Below, one piece after another: positions 20,454 to 28,548 of a stretch of 64,000 nt of DNA. Position numbers and translations under genes: made by a program. A model generated the notes under the pieces. The model saw nothing but the letters and a program-made list of their open reading frames with translations. It had not been told where the DNA came from and searched no databases. This DNA comes from UMGS1601 sp900553335 (lineage in GTDB: Bacteria > Bacillota > Clostridia > Oscillospirales > Ruminococcaceae): positions 1 through 64,000 of the forward strand of contig CALEUW010000027.1 in NCBI GenBank assembly GCA_937920725.1. The letters are read 5' to 3'. Each line of letters begins with the position of its first letter. Position 1 is the stretch's first letter.

Positions 20454-20556
20454 GCGCAGATGTCCCCCGCCTCTTTAGGCGGCGGGTTCCATTTCAGAAT
20501 TTCAGTGGGAGTTATAATCTCCCACTGAAACCCTGAGGAGCTAACACTCCCTGCGC
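20454..20556 (-). repeat. Dispersed element copy 10 (right part, inverted)
   Basis: Read on the minus strand this copy has a GCGCAG/CTGCGC closing stem. It encloses the perfect 11-bp hairpin TTCAGTGGGAG/CTCCCACTGAA (20501-20529) and then AATGGAACCCGCCGCC...GAGGCGGGGGACATC, matching copies 5 and 7. The TTCAATAAGGG left end is absent. It fills the gap between the spoIID-like stop (20453) and the araB promoter, and could double as a terminator. Confidence 0.75.
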
Positions 20557-20576
20557 AGGTTGCAATCAGACGCCAC

Positions 20577-20604
20577 GCTCTGCTCCTTGCGAGCAAAGCA
20601 GAGC
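20577..20604. repeat. Perfect inverted repeat next to element copy 10
   Basis: GCTCTGCT (20577-20584) and AGCAGAGC (20597-20604) form an 8-bp stem, with an inner TTGC/GCAA pair in the loop. It lies between copy 10 and the araB promoter. It could be the remainder of the element, a regulator site or a terminator without a T-run. Confidence 0.5.
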
Positions 20605-20646
20605 ATTGCTCCGATTTAAATTAATGCGGATTAGCTCAAAGACTCC

Positions 20647-20675
20647 TTGAAAAGCATAGCGTTATGTGCTACAAT
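20647..20675 (+). promoter_or_regulatory. Promoter of araB-araD
   Basis: TTGAAA (20647-20652) and TACAAT (20670-20675) are separated by 17 bases. The predicted start is about 20682, giving a short leader ending in the AGGAGG ribosome site at 20695-20700. No AraR/AraC half-site is obvious to me. Confidence 0.75.
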
Positions 20676-20705
20676 GTCCTTAGCTAAACTAATTAGGAGG
20701 AAATT

Positions 20706-22292
20706 ATGCAGCAGGAAATAAACGATATCAAATCGGCAAAAACCGCTATTGGAATCGAATTCGGTTCAACAAGAATAAAAGCAGTGCTTATAGGTTCTGG
20801 CAACCAGTGCCTTGCATCGGGAAGCCATACATGGGAGAACAAGCTTCAAGACGGAATATGGACTTATTCAAAGGAAGATATTATTTCAGGGCTTCAAAGC
20901 GCATATCGCTCACTCAGCGAAGATATCAAAAGTAAATACGATATTCATCTAGAAAAAACAGGAGCTATCGGGATAAGCGCTATGATGCACGGATATATTG
21001 CGCTTGATAAAAACGATGAACTTCTTACGTCGTTTCGCACATGGCGAAATAATACTACAGCTCAGGCTTCAAAGAAGCTTTCCAAGCTTTTAGAATTTAA
21101 CATTCCCGAAAGGTGGAGCGTTTCGCACCTTTATCAGGCAATACTTAACAAAGAGCCTCATTTGTTAAGCTTAAAAAAGGTTACAACTCTCGCAGGATAT
21201 GTTCATTACCTTTTGACAGGCGAAAACGTTTTGGGAATAGGAGATGCTTCAGGAATGTTCCCTATTGATTCCAAAACGCTTTACTACAACAAAGAAATGG
21301 AAGATAAGTTCAATAAGCTTGTCAGGGAAAGCGGTTACAACTTTACTGTTTCGGACATTTTTCCAAACATTTTAACCGCAGGAGAATGTGCAGGACACCT
21401 TACAAAAGAAGGAGCTGCTTTACTTGATCCAAGCGGCAAGCTTACACCGGGCATTCCTCTATGCCCTCCTGAGGGTGATGCCGGAACAGGCATGGTTGCG
21501 ACTGACAGCGTATCGAAACGAACAGGAAACGTATCTGCCGGAACTTCGGTTTTTGCAATGGTAGTACTTGAAAAGAACTTAAACAAGGTATATCCTCAGA
21601 TAGATATCGTCGCTACGCCTGACGGAGCGCCTGTAGCTATGGTTCATGCAAACAATTGCACCTCCGAAATAAATTCGTGGGCGGTATTGTTTGACGACGT
21701 CTTAAAAGCTTTCAGTAAAAACGTAACTCCGGACGAGCTTTACAGCACATTATACCGATCCGCCTTGTCGGGAGAAAAGGACTGCGGAGGTCTTTTGCCT
21801 TACGGATATATTTCAGGAGAAAACATAACCGAAACAGAAAGCGGACGTCCACTTTTTATAAGAAGAGAAAATTCCTCATTTACACTTTCAAACCTCATGA
21901 GAGCACATATGTATTCTGCTCTCGGAGCGCTTAAGATCGGTCTTGATATACTGTTTGATGAAGAAAATGTTGCTATCGACAAGCTTAACTGTCACGGTGG
22001 GTTTTTCAAGACTCCTGAGGTCGGTCAGAGGATAATGGCTGCGGCAGCAAATGTTAAAACAAGCGTTACAGCAGAAGCAGGTGAGGGCGGAGCTTGGGGA
22101 ATGGCTCTTTTAGCGGCTTTTATGAACGATGAAGAAACCGTCTTGTCAGATTTCTTAAGCAAAAAGGTTTTTGCCGACAGTAAAACTGTAGACATAGAAC
22201 CTAGCCGCGAGGATGTTTTAGGCTTTGAGAAGTTTATGGAAAGCTACAAGAAAGCGTTGGCGCTGGAACAAAACGCTTCAAAATACATTTAG
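20706..22292 (+). CDS. araB: L-ribulokinase, Bacteroides/clostridial type (FGGY kinase)
   Basis: Phosphorylates L-ribulose with ATP in L-arabinose catabolism. The 528-residue protein has the two FGGY actin-like domains. The N-terminal phosphate loop is AIGIEFGSTRIKAVLIG, ISAMMHGYIALD marks the substrate domain, and CPPEGDAGTGMVATDSV...RTGNVSAGTSVFAM is the second nucleotide-binding block. It resembles, from memory, the Bacteroides enzyme that replaces classical AraB and was long annotated as xylulokinase. The epimerase gene follows 10 bases downstream, which supports the arabinose role over xylulose. No isomerase or transporter gene lies nearby. Confidence 0.85.
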   Translation: MQQEINDIKSAKTAIGIEFGSTRIKAVLIGSGNQCLASGSHTWENKLQDGIWTYSKEDIISGLQSAYRSLSEDIKSKYDIHLEKTGAIGISAMMHGYIALDKNDELLTSFRTWRNNTTAQASKKLSKLLEFNIPERWSVSHLYQAILNKEPHLLSLKKVTTLAGYVHYLLTGENVLGIGDASGMFPIDSKTLYYNKEMEDKFNKLVRESGYNFTVSDIFPNILTAGECAGHLTKEGAALLDPSGKLTPGIPLCPPEGDAGTGMVATDSVSKRTGNVSAGTSVFAMVVLEKNLNKVYPQIDIVATPDGAPVAMVHANNCTSEINSWAVLFDDVLKAFSKNVTPDELYSTLYRSALSGEKDCGGLLPYGYISGENITETESGRPLFIRRENSSFTLSNLMRAHMYSALGALKIGLDILFDEENVAIDKLNCHGGFFKTPEVGQRIMAAAANVKTSVTAEAGEGGAWGMALLAAFMNDEETVLSDFLSKKVFADSKTVDIEPSREDVLGFEKFMESYKKALALEQNASKYI

Positions 22293-22302
22293 GAGAGAAA
22301 AA

Positions 22303-23001
22303 ATGCTTGAAAAACTAAAAGAAGAGGTCTATAAAGCAAATATGCTTTTGCCAAAATACGGACTTGTAACCTTTACATGGGGAAATGTAAGTGCAATAGA
22401 CCGTGAATCGGGCTGCTTTGTAATAAAACCGAGCGGCGTTGAATATGACCTTTTATCACCTGATGACATGGTGGTTATGGATCTAAACGGAAACAAAGTT
22501 GAAGGAAGTCTTAATCCCTCCTCCGACACACCCACGCACATTGAACTTTATAAAGCTTTTAAAAACATAGGCGGGATCGTTCACACACATTCGTCATACG
22601 CAACCTCCTGGGCGCAGTCGGGAAGAGATATTCCCTGCTACGGAACTACCCATGCGGATTATATATATGGAAATGTTCCGTGCGTGAGATGCCTTACCAA
22701 AGAAGAAATCGAACAAAACTACGAAGTCAACACAGGGCTTTTAATTGCTGAGGAATTTAAAAAACGCTCGCTTGTCCCTTTGGCAACTCCTGCGGTGCTT
22801 TGCAAAAATCACGGTCCGTTTACCTGGGGAACTACAGCTTTAAAAGCAGTTGAATGCGCTGTAGTGCTGGAAGAGATCGCAAAAATGGCATACCGCACCG
22901 AGCTTATAAACTCTTCTGCTGCTCCTGCACCAAAAGAGCTTCAGGATAAGCATTATTTCCGAAAACACGGCAAAAACGCTTATTACGGACAAAACACCTA
23001 A
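22303..23001 (+). CDS. araD: L-ribulose-5-phosphate 4-epimerase
   Basis: A class II aldolase/adducin-family enzyme that converts L-ribulose-5-phosphate to D-xylulose-5-phosphate, linking arabinose to the pentose phosphate pathway. The 232 residues include the phosphate-binding TWGNVSAID and KPSGVEYD, the Zn-binding GGIVHTHSSYATSWAQ (His-x-His) and TTHADYIYG, and the later Zn His in LCKNHGPFTWG. The frame is open from 22225 inside araB, but ATG 22303 has AGGAGAG just upstream and starts at the family N-terminus. It is cotranscribed with araB. Confidence 0.95.
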   Translation: MLEKLKEEVYKANMLLPKYGLVTFTWGNVSAIDRESGCFVIKPSGVEYDLLSPDDMVVMDLNGNKVEGSLNPSSDTPTHIELYKAFKNIGGIVHTHSSYATSWAQSGRDIPCYGTTHADYIYGNVPCVRCLTKEEIEQNYEVNTGLLIAEEFKKRSLVPLATPAVLCKNHGPFTWGTTALKAVECAVVLEEIAKMAYRTELINSSAAPAPKELQDKHYFRKHGKNAYYGQNT

Positions 23002-23036
23002 AAACGATCCTTTCATGCCAAAACAGGAGCTAAGAA

Positions 23037-23468
23037 ATGATTCGAAGATTTAGTATAAATGACACAAAACAAGTCATGAAGATTTGGCTAGAAGGGAATA
23101 TTGACGCACATAACTTCATTCCAAAAGAGTATTGGGAAGCAAATTATATGTCCGTACAAAACGAGCTTTTAAAAGCAACCGTTTTTGTATACGAGGACCA
23201 TAACGGAAAAGTTTTAGGGTTTGCCGGCATGACAGGGAATTATCTTGCCGGGATTTTTGTAGATCAGTCTGTCCGTTCTACGGGAATCGGCAAAAGCCTT
23301 CTTTCCTATATCAAGGAAATTTACCCCTCGTTTTATCTTAATGTTTATAAGAAAAACAACCGGGCGGTGAAGTTTTATCTCAAGGAGGGCTTAACAAGAA
23401 CTTCTGAAAGTTTAGATGAACTGACTAAAGAGCCGGAATACACTTTTACTTGGAATAAAAATCGTTAG
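23037..23468 (+). CDS. GNAT-family N-acetyltransferase
   Basis: A 143-residue cytoplasmic acyl-CoA-dependent N-acetyltransferase. Motif A is FVDQSVRSTGIGKSLLSYIK with the R/Q-x-x-G-x-G/A acetyl-CoA loop. Motif B follows as FYLNVYKKNNRAVKFYLKEGL. It resembles E. coli YiaC/YjaB-like small acetyltransferases, but no substrate can be assigned. It starts 35 bases after araD with AGGAGC upstream and is probably the third gene of that transcript. A bidirectional terminator follows. Confidence 0.88.
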   Translation: MIRRFSINDTKQVMKIWLEGNIDAHNFIPKEYWEANYMSVQNELLKATVFVYEDHNGKVLGFAGMTGNYLAGIFVDQSVRSTGIGKSLLSYIKEIYPSFYLNVYKKNNRAVKFYLKEGLTRTSESLDELTKEPEYTFTWNKNR

Positions 23469-23494
23469 AACATTTTCCGCAGCAAGCAATAAAA

Positions 23495-23532
23495 AGGACG
23501 AAGCTTATTAATTTAAGCCTCGTCCTGTTTTT
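23495..23532. terminator. Bidirectional terminator between convergent genes
   Basis: Stem AGGACGAAGCTT / AAGCCTCGTCCT with one bulge and an AT loop. The plus strand continues GTTTTTATT and the minus strand continues TTTTTATTG. It serves the acetyltransferase gene (plus) and secDF (minus). Confidence 0.85.
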
Positions 23533-23549
23533 ATTATACGTTTTAAATA

Positions 23550-25859
23550 CTACTTTTTCTCCTTGGCAGCCTTTCTGTTTTGAAGCATTACCCAAAGTGT
23601 AGGAGCAACCACGTTCGAGGAGTAAACTCCGGCAAGCATTCCTATAATGATTGGGAATACAAACGGAATTATCGTTGTAACTCCTGTTATCAAGCAAACT
23701 ACACATACAGTTGCCATCGAAATAATCGTAGTTACATTTGTATGAACAGATCTGCCGATCGTTTGTGTGACTGACATATTTACAAGCTCATCAAGAGGCT
23801 TCTTACCATAAAGGCGCTTATTCTCTCTGATTCTATCATAAATGATAATAGTAGCGTTTATGGAGTATCCCAAAATTGTGAGGATTACCGCCATAAAGTT
23901 ATCGTCTATATCAAATCTGAAGAATGCAAAGCATGCAAATACCATAAGCGCATCATGGATAAGCGCAACTACTGCCATACATCCGGCAGAGATACCGCCG
24001 ATCTTTCTGAATCTGAAGCCGATGTAGATAATCATAATTACCGCAGCAAATGCTACCGCTACAAAACACTTCAGGAAAAATTCCTTACCGTTTGACGGTG
24101 AAACGTCACTTGATGAGTAAACCTCAAGTTTGTTATCAGCAAACTTCTCCTGCAAAGCAGTTGTAAGAGTTGTCTGTTTTGTATTTGTGAGTCCATCTTT
24201 TGAAGCGAACGACAAAGTAACAGTCTTAGAATCGTTTGCCATGCTCTCTCCGGTCTTTACAGTTACAGACTCTCCGATCGCCTCGTTTACTGCATCTTCG
24301 ACAGCCTTTGTGTCAATGTCGCCCTCATAAGAGTATTCTATCAGCGTTCCGCCCTTAAACTCAATTGCAAGGTCAACTCCGCCGATTACAGAAACTAAAG
24401 CTGCAGCTGCAATTATAACAACAGATACTATATAGAAAATTTTTCTCCTTGCGTAAACATTAAGAGTCTTAAGTTCTTTTGCCTTTTGTCTTAATCCGTA
24501 AAGACTTGGCTTTTTGAAGCACTTAAACTTTGACAATGCCGAAAGCATAAGTCTTGTTGCAAAAATTCCGAATATGAAGTTTAATATGATTCCGACTAGG
24601 AGCGTATATCCCAGTGAATAGATTGTTCCTGCTGTAGAAGCTCCGAACGGGAAGAATACAAAGTTAAGAAGCTTTGCAAACAAGCTGTCTGTAGGTCCGA
24701 ATGCTCCCATAAGGATTATTGCGACAAATACAACTGTAATGTTACTGTCAAATACAGCGCTCCATGCCTTTTTAAATCCAACTTCAATAGCTCCGTTTAA
24801 GGTCTTTCCGTTTTTAAGCTCTTCCTTTACTCTTTCAAATGTTACAACGTTTGCATCAACGCCCATTCCGACTGCAAGAATAATACCTGCAATACCTGGG
24901 ATTGTAAGCGTAAAACTTGAAATGTTCGGGAAAAATCCTGAAATCGCAGCTATTGTACATACAACCTGTCCAAATAGCGAAATTGTAGCAACAACACCTG
25001 CAAGGCGATAAACAACTATCATATAAATTGCGATGAGAACGAAAGCAATTACGCCTGCGATCAAAATCGAATCAAGCGCTCCTCCGCCCAAAGTCGGCGA
25101 AACGATGCTTGTTCCCGTTGCTTCAAGCTTAAACGGAAGCGAGCCGGCTTCGATATTGTTGGCGAGCTTATTCGCTTCATCGTATGTAAAGTTACCCTCA
25201 ATAACGCATTTTCCGTCAGTGATGGCTGAATTTACTGTAGGATATGACAGACATTCATCGTCCATGTAAATCGAAATACTTCCGCTTCCTGCAAGCCTTG
25301 ATGTAGCCTCAGCAAAGGCTTTAGTACCCTCATCATCAAATTCAAGACTTACTACGACATCGTTTGAACCTGTTTGGTCGTTCTGCTGATATCCTGCCTC
25401 AGCATTTTTAACATGTTCTCCGGTTAAAATAACTGTTCCGTCAGGGTCCTGCGCTCCCTCTCTGAATGTAAGGATCGCACTTTCTCCAAGCTCCTTAATA
25501 GCAGCTTCAGGGTCAAAATCCGTATCTCCTGCCTGCCAAGGGAACTCAACAACAACTCTTTTCTCGTTTTCATCAACATAAACCGTACTGTCTGTTATAT
25601 TGTTAAAAACCAATCTCTGCTCAATGAGGCTCTTTGCCGCATTCATGTCATCCGCAGAAGCGTCATAACCGTCAGCAGGTTCAAAAGTAGCGTTTACTCC
25701 TCCTTGGATATCAATACCCCATCTGATCTCATCAACGCCCTTAATATATGTTACTCTTGTATCGCCGTACTGTCCGTGAATGCCGAACATTGTAAGATAA
25801 GCCAATATAGCAATAACAGCTACGACAATAAAGAAAACGGGCTTTTTCACACTACGCAA
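23550..25859 (-). CDS. secDF: Fused protein-export membrane protein SecDF
   Basis: A proton-driven accessory subunit of the Sec translocon that helps pull secreted proteins across the membrane. It is 769 residues with twelve predicted helices. The SecD half has the P1 periplasmic domain and IPGIAGIILAVGMGVDANVVTFERVKEE; the SecF half has the matching LTILGYSINATIIIYDRIRENKR. The fused form is common in Firmicutes. The start codon is TTG at 25859, supported by AGGAAG. A GTG three codons later is possible but farther from the ribosome site. No secDF neighbours such as yajC are adjacent. Confidence 0.95.
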   Translation of the reverse strand: MRSVKKPVFFIVVAVIAILAYLTMFGIHGQYGDTRVTYIKGVDEIRWGIDIQGGVNATFEPADGYDASADDMNAAKSLIEQRLVFNNITDSTVYVDENEKRVVVEFPWQAGDTDFDPEAAIKELGESAILTFREGAQDPDGTVILTGEHVKNAEAGYQQNDQTGSNDVVVSLEFDDEGTKAFAEATSRLAGSGSISIYMDDECLSYPTVNSAITDGKCVIEGNFTYDEANKLANNIEAGSLPFKLEATGTSIVSPTLGGGALDSILIAGVIAFVLIAIYMIVVYRLAGVVATISLFGQVVCTIAAISGFFPNISSFTLTIPGIAGIILAVGMGVDANVVTFERVKEELKNGKTLNGAIEVGFKKAWSAVFDSNITVVFVAIILMGAFGPTDSLFAKLLNFVFFPFGASTAGTIYSLGYTLLVGIILNFIFGIFATRLMLSALSKFKCFKKPSLYGLRQKAKELKTLNVYARRKIFYIVSVVIIAAAALVSVIGGVDLAIEFKGGTLIEYSYEGDIDTKAVEDAVNEAIGESVTVKTGESMANDSKTVTLSFASKDGLTNTKQTTLTTALQEKFADNKLEVYSSSDVSPSNGKEFFLKCFVAVAFAAVIMIIYIGFRFRKIGGISAGCMAVVALIHDALMVFACFAFFRFDIDDNFMAVILTILGYSINATIIIYDRIRENKRLYGKKPLDELVNMSVTQTIGRSVHTNVTTIISMATVCVVCLITGVTTIIPFVFPIIIGMLAGVYSSNVVAPTLWVMLQNRKAAKEKK

Positions 25860-25988
25860 CTTTACTTCCTCCCAATTCTAAATTTCGATCATCTGCAACA
25901 ATATAAATTTTGTTGCACATTCATTTTATCATTATACAGATTTATTCTAAAAAAGTCAAGCAGAATTGCCATAATTTTAGCTGTTTCT

Positions 25989-26525
25989 TTATAGAAAATA
26001 CTCAATTATTTCTCCGTTCTCCATAAAAAAATGCTCAAAATCATTCATAGTCATATCTTCAAAATACATTTTTGCAACTCTGCAAATACCGCCGTGACAC
26101 ACTATGAGTATCGTTTTGTCACTGTATCTCTTCCGTATATCGTCGATAGCACAAAAAACCCTGTGCGAAAGCTCCATTACAGACTCACCGCCGCCAAGTC
26201 TTACGCCGAACTGAAGCTTCGCCTTTTGGAACTCGTCAAAAACATCTTTTAACTTTATACCTTCGTAACTTCCGTAATCCCATTCGGTAAATCGGTCATC
26301 TATAATTATTTCCTTATTAAGCGTTTCATTTGCAAGCTTTGCCGTATCAACAGCACGCTGAAGAGGTGAGCAGATTATAATATCAACATCTTTTTCCTTA
26401 AGCTTTTCGCCAAGCGCTCTTGCTTGCTGTTTTCCAACATCGGTAAGCACAGCTCTGCTTATTCCGCAAACCCTCTCTTCTACATTATAATCAGTCTGTC
26501 CATGCCTCGCAAAAATAATTTTCAC
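25989..26525 (-). CDS. Histidine phosphatase family protein
   Basis: A 178-residue cytoplasmic phosphatase of the phosphoglycerate-mutase superfamily. The catalytic RHG (FARHGQTDYN, His8) is followed by SPLQRAVDTA, the acid Glu in TEWDYGSYEG, and the second catalytic His in VCHGGICRV. Substrates in this family range from sugar phosphates to alpha-ribazole phosphate and cannot be assigned here. The start is GTG 26525 with AAGGAG seven bases upstream. Confidence 0.88.
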   Translation of the reverse strand: MKIIFARHGQTDYNVEERVCGISRAVLTDVGKQQARALGEKLKEKDVDIIICSPLQRAVDTAKLANETLNKEIIIDDRFTEWDYGSYEGIKLKDVFDEFQKAKLQFGVRLGGGESVMELSHRVFCAIDDIRKRYSDKTILIVCHGGICRVAKMYFEDMTMNDFEHFFMENGEIIEYFL

Positions 26526-26580
26526 ACTTTCACACTCCTTTTTAAAATCAAGTTTAAAGCTTAGAAGTCGTTTTTTAAAA

Positions 26581-26612
26581 GAAAAACCCCGAAGAAAAAA
26601 ATCCTCGGGGCT
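26581..26612 (-). terminator. Terminator between the 28-residue ORF and the phosphatase gene
   Basis: The minus strand reads AGCCCCGA...TCGGGGTTTTTC: an 8-bp GC-rich stem, a T/C loop and a T-run. It lies upstream of the phosphatase gene and 45 bases downstream of the small ORF, so on this strand it must end some short transcript or act as an attenuator. Confidence 0.75.
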
Positions 26613-26656
26613 TTCAATATATGGTGGGGTACGTCAGAAATTCATAATTTTTCCAA

Positions 26657-26743
26657 CTATGAGTATATCATATGTCTAATAAAATGTAAAATGCAAAAAT
26701 GGAATGATTGCATATACGTTTTTATATGACTGGCTATTGTCAT
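26657..26743 (-). CDS. Putative 28-residue hydrophobic/His-rich small protein
   Basis: ATG 26743 to TAG 26657 encodes 28 residues, rich in His, Phe and Ile (MTIASHIKTYMQSFHF...). It is supported by an AAGGAG ribosome site ten bases upstream (26754-26759) and by a strong terminator 45 bases downstream on the same strand. A weak promoter, TTTGCA-17-TGATAT, can be proposed upstream. The composition suggests a short membrane-associated peptide or a leader peptide of an attenuator. No family is recognised. A chance ORF remains possible. Confidence 0.35.
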   Translation of the reverse strand: MTIASHIKTYMQSFHFCILHFIRHMIYS

Positions 26744-27127
26744 TTCCAAGGTTCTCCTTTCATAAATATATATCATATGTGTTTTTTTATATTGCAAACA
26801 TTTGTAAATATCGTCACTATGCACAATGTTTAATATGAAATCATAGTCATAATGCTATATTATGCAACATTTTAGCCATATGCGGGCTTTGATATTGCGT
26901 TAAATCCCATATAAAATTATACATATTAGCAAATTTGCACAATAATTTGAGTAATTTTAGGTCAAGTCGATAATAGCAAAAAACATCGTTTTTTGTTATA
27001 ATGGTATATGTGTAAGCATGGGTTAACAAAATTCTACAGTACAAATAGATTAAGCCGAATTTGATATTAGATTGTGTCAACGGTCAAAACACCGTGCTGT
27101 ATACAAATTTTTTAAGGAGGTTAAATA
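26744..27127. other. AT-rich region ahead of the hydrogenase operon
   Basis: A gene-free region. A plus-strand -10 box TATAAT at 26997-27002, with a poor -35 (TAGCAA) 17 bases upstream, is the likely operon promoter. It gives a leader of about 120 bases. Several TTGCACAATA-like words occur around 26870-26945. A Rex-type palindrome would be expected for a NADH-responsive hydrogenase operon, but I could not make a convincing one. AAGGAGG precedes the first gene. Confidence 0.45.
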
Positions 27128-27625
27128 ATGGCAGCAAAAACTTGTTCGATTCCATTTACCGGCACTGAACAGCAGGAAGCGAAGCTTAAGGAAATTATCG
27201 CTTCTCACAAAGACGACAAGGGAGCTTTAATGCCGATTCTGCAACAGGCTCAGGAAATATACGGATATCTGCCTATCGAGGTTCAGAAGATAATCGCTGA
27301 GGAAATGAATATTCCGCTTGAAAAGATTTACGGCGTTGTAACGTTTTACTCTCAGTTTTCCCTCAATCCAAAAGGAAAGTATACTATTTCTGTTTGTCTT
27401 GGAACTGCTTGTTATGTAAAAGGCTCGGGGGATATTTTCAATGAGCTTTCTGCAAAGCTTGGTATAAGCGGAGGAGAAACAACTCCTGACGGGAAGTTCA
27501 CTCTTGTTGATTGCCGCTGCATAGGCGCTTGCGGACTTGCTCCGGTTTTGACTGTAAACGATGATGTTTACGGAAGACTTACGCCCGACGATGTAGATGG
27601 TATTTTAGCGAAATACAGCGACTAA
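27128..27625 (+). CDS. hydC: NuoE-like [2Fe-2S] subunit of the hydrogenase complex
   Basis: A 165-residue thioredoxin-fold subunit equivalent to NuoE, called HydC in Thermotoga-type electron-bifurcating hydrogenases. The four cluster ligands are in CLGTACYVKGS and CRCIGACGLAP. An N-terminal helical domain contains LMPILQQAQEIYGYLP and EEMNIPLEKIYGVVTFYSQF. It passes electrons between the NADH/FMN subunit and the hydrogenase. It is the first gene of the five-gene operon, with AAGGAGG upstream. The next gene starts immediately after its stop codon. Confidence 0.94.
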   Translation: MAAKTCSIPFTGTEQQEAKLKEIIASHKDDKGALMPILQQAQEIYGYLPIEVQKIIAEEMNIPLEKIYGVVTFYSQFSLNPKGKYTISVCLGTACYVKGSGDIFNELSAKLGISGGETTPDGKFTLVDCRCIGACGLAPVLTVNDDVYGRLTPDDVDGILAKYSD

Positions 27626-28150
27626 ATGCTCACCGATATTTCACAGCACGTTCTTGACATTGGGATAAACTCAATAAAATCGGGAGCAAAAAACATCTCT
27701 GTAAACATTTGTTGTAAGTCGGATTCTACTGAACTTAAGGTTAAAGACGATGGCTGCGGATTTGATGAGCAGGCTTTAAAAAGAATCAAAAGCTCGCTTC
27801 AAAAGCCTATATCGGGAAACAGTCACAACGGACTTAAGAGCCTTTACAAGTCATGTGAAGGACATATTGATATAACCTCTTCAAATGGAACGGGAGCAAC
27901 TGTTTCGGCTGTTTTTTCAAAAGAATTTCCCTTGGGAAATATTAAAGAAACAGTGAAATGCCTTTTTACACTTTGCGGGGGGCGGGATATAAACCTTATA
28001 TTTTCAGCAGAAAATGAAGAAATAAGCTTTTCGTTTGACAGCAAAAAAATCAGGGAGATCATAAAGACCAAAGGAATACAAATTAATTCGATCTATAAGT
28101 TTTTAGACGGGTATATAACAGATATCGTGAGTCGTGTATTCCCAAAATAA
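27626..28150 (+). CDS. HATPase-domain protein in the hydrogenase operon
   Basis: A 174-residue protein with a GHKL/histidine-kinase-like ATPase domain: N-box HVLDIGINSIKSGA, G1 box VKDDGCGFDE, and a G2/G3-like NGLKSLYKSCEGHI and SSNGTGATVSAVF. There is no phosphoacceptor His domain, so it is more like an anti-sigma factor or regulatory ATPase. Its ATG directly follows the NuoE-like stop codon (no gap), implying coupled translation. A gene like this sits in the same place in other clostridial hydrogenase operons from memory. Its role is unknown. Confidence 0.78.
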   Translation: MLTDISQHVLDIGINSIKSGAKNISVNICCKSDSTELKVKDDGCGFDEQALKRIKSSLQKPISGNSHNGLKSLYKSCEGHIDITSSNGTGATVSAVFSKEFPLGNIKETVKCLFTLCGGRDINLIFSAENEEISFSFDSKKIREIIKTKGIQINSIYKFLDGYITDIVSRVFPK

Positions 28151-28170
28151 TTTTACGGGAGGAAGATAAT

Positions 28171-28530
28171 TTGAAATCTTTAGAAGAACTTAAAGCGATC
28201 AAAGATAAAATGCAAAGCACTATTGCGCTTCGCCAGGAAGATCCGAATGCTACAAAGGTAGTTGTTTCAATGGCTACCTGCGGAATCGCAAGCGGCGCAA
28301 GAGGTGTTCTTAACGCATTTGCTGAAGCTGTTGCCGAAAACGGTCTGACCGGAGAGGTAATGGTTTCGCAGACGGGATGTATCGGGCTTTGCAAATATGA
28401 GCCTGTCGCACAGGTTATCACACCTGACGCAAGCAAGATAACTTACATAAAGCTCACACCCGAAAAAGCAAAAGAAATCGTTGAAAAACATCTTGTCGGC
28501 GGAAATGTTGTCGACGAGTATAAATTATAA
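28171..28530 (+). CDS. Small [2Fe-2S] thioredoxin-like ferredoxin
   Basis: A 119-residue thioredoxin-like ferredoxin with four Cys ligands in SMATCGIASGARG and SQTGCIGLCKYEP. Similar proteins (HydD-like or NuoF N-terminal-like) accompany the NADH-linked [FeFe]-hydrogenases and probably relay electrons within the complex. The first codon is TTG 28171, supported by GGGAGGA eight bases upstream. No ATG gives the full domain. The next gene starts 18 bases later. Confidence 0.88.
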   Translation: MKSLEELKAIKDKMQSTIALRQEDPNATKVVVSMATCGIASGARGVLNAFAEAVAENGLTGEVMVSQTGCIGLCKYEPVAQVITPDASKITYIKLTPEKAKEIVEKHLVGGNVVDEYKL

Positions 28531-28548
28531 TAAGGAGGAAGTGCTAAT

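Noticed and set aside
26615..26640. tRNA-like 3' end (TGGTGGGGTAC)
   Set aside because: No T-arm GGTTCGA-type sequence or cloverleaf can be formed next to it.
26847..27080. 77-codon minus-strand frame upstream of the hydrogenase operon
   Set aside because: TTG start without a ribosome site, in very AT-rich DNA that must contain the operon promoter.
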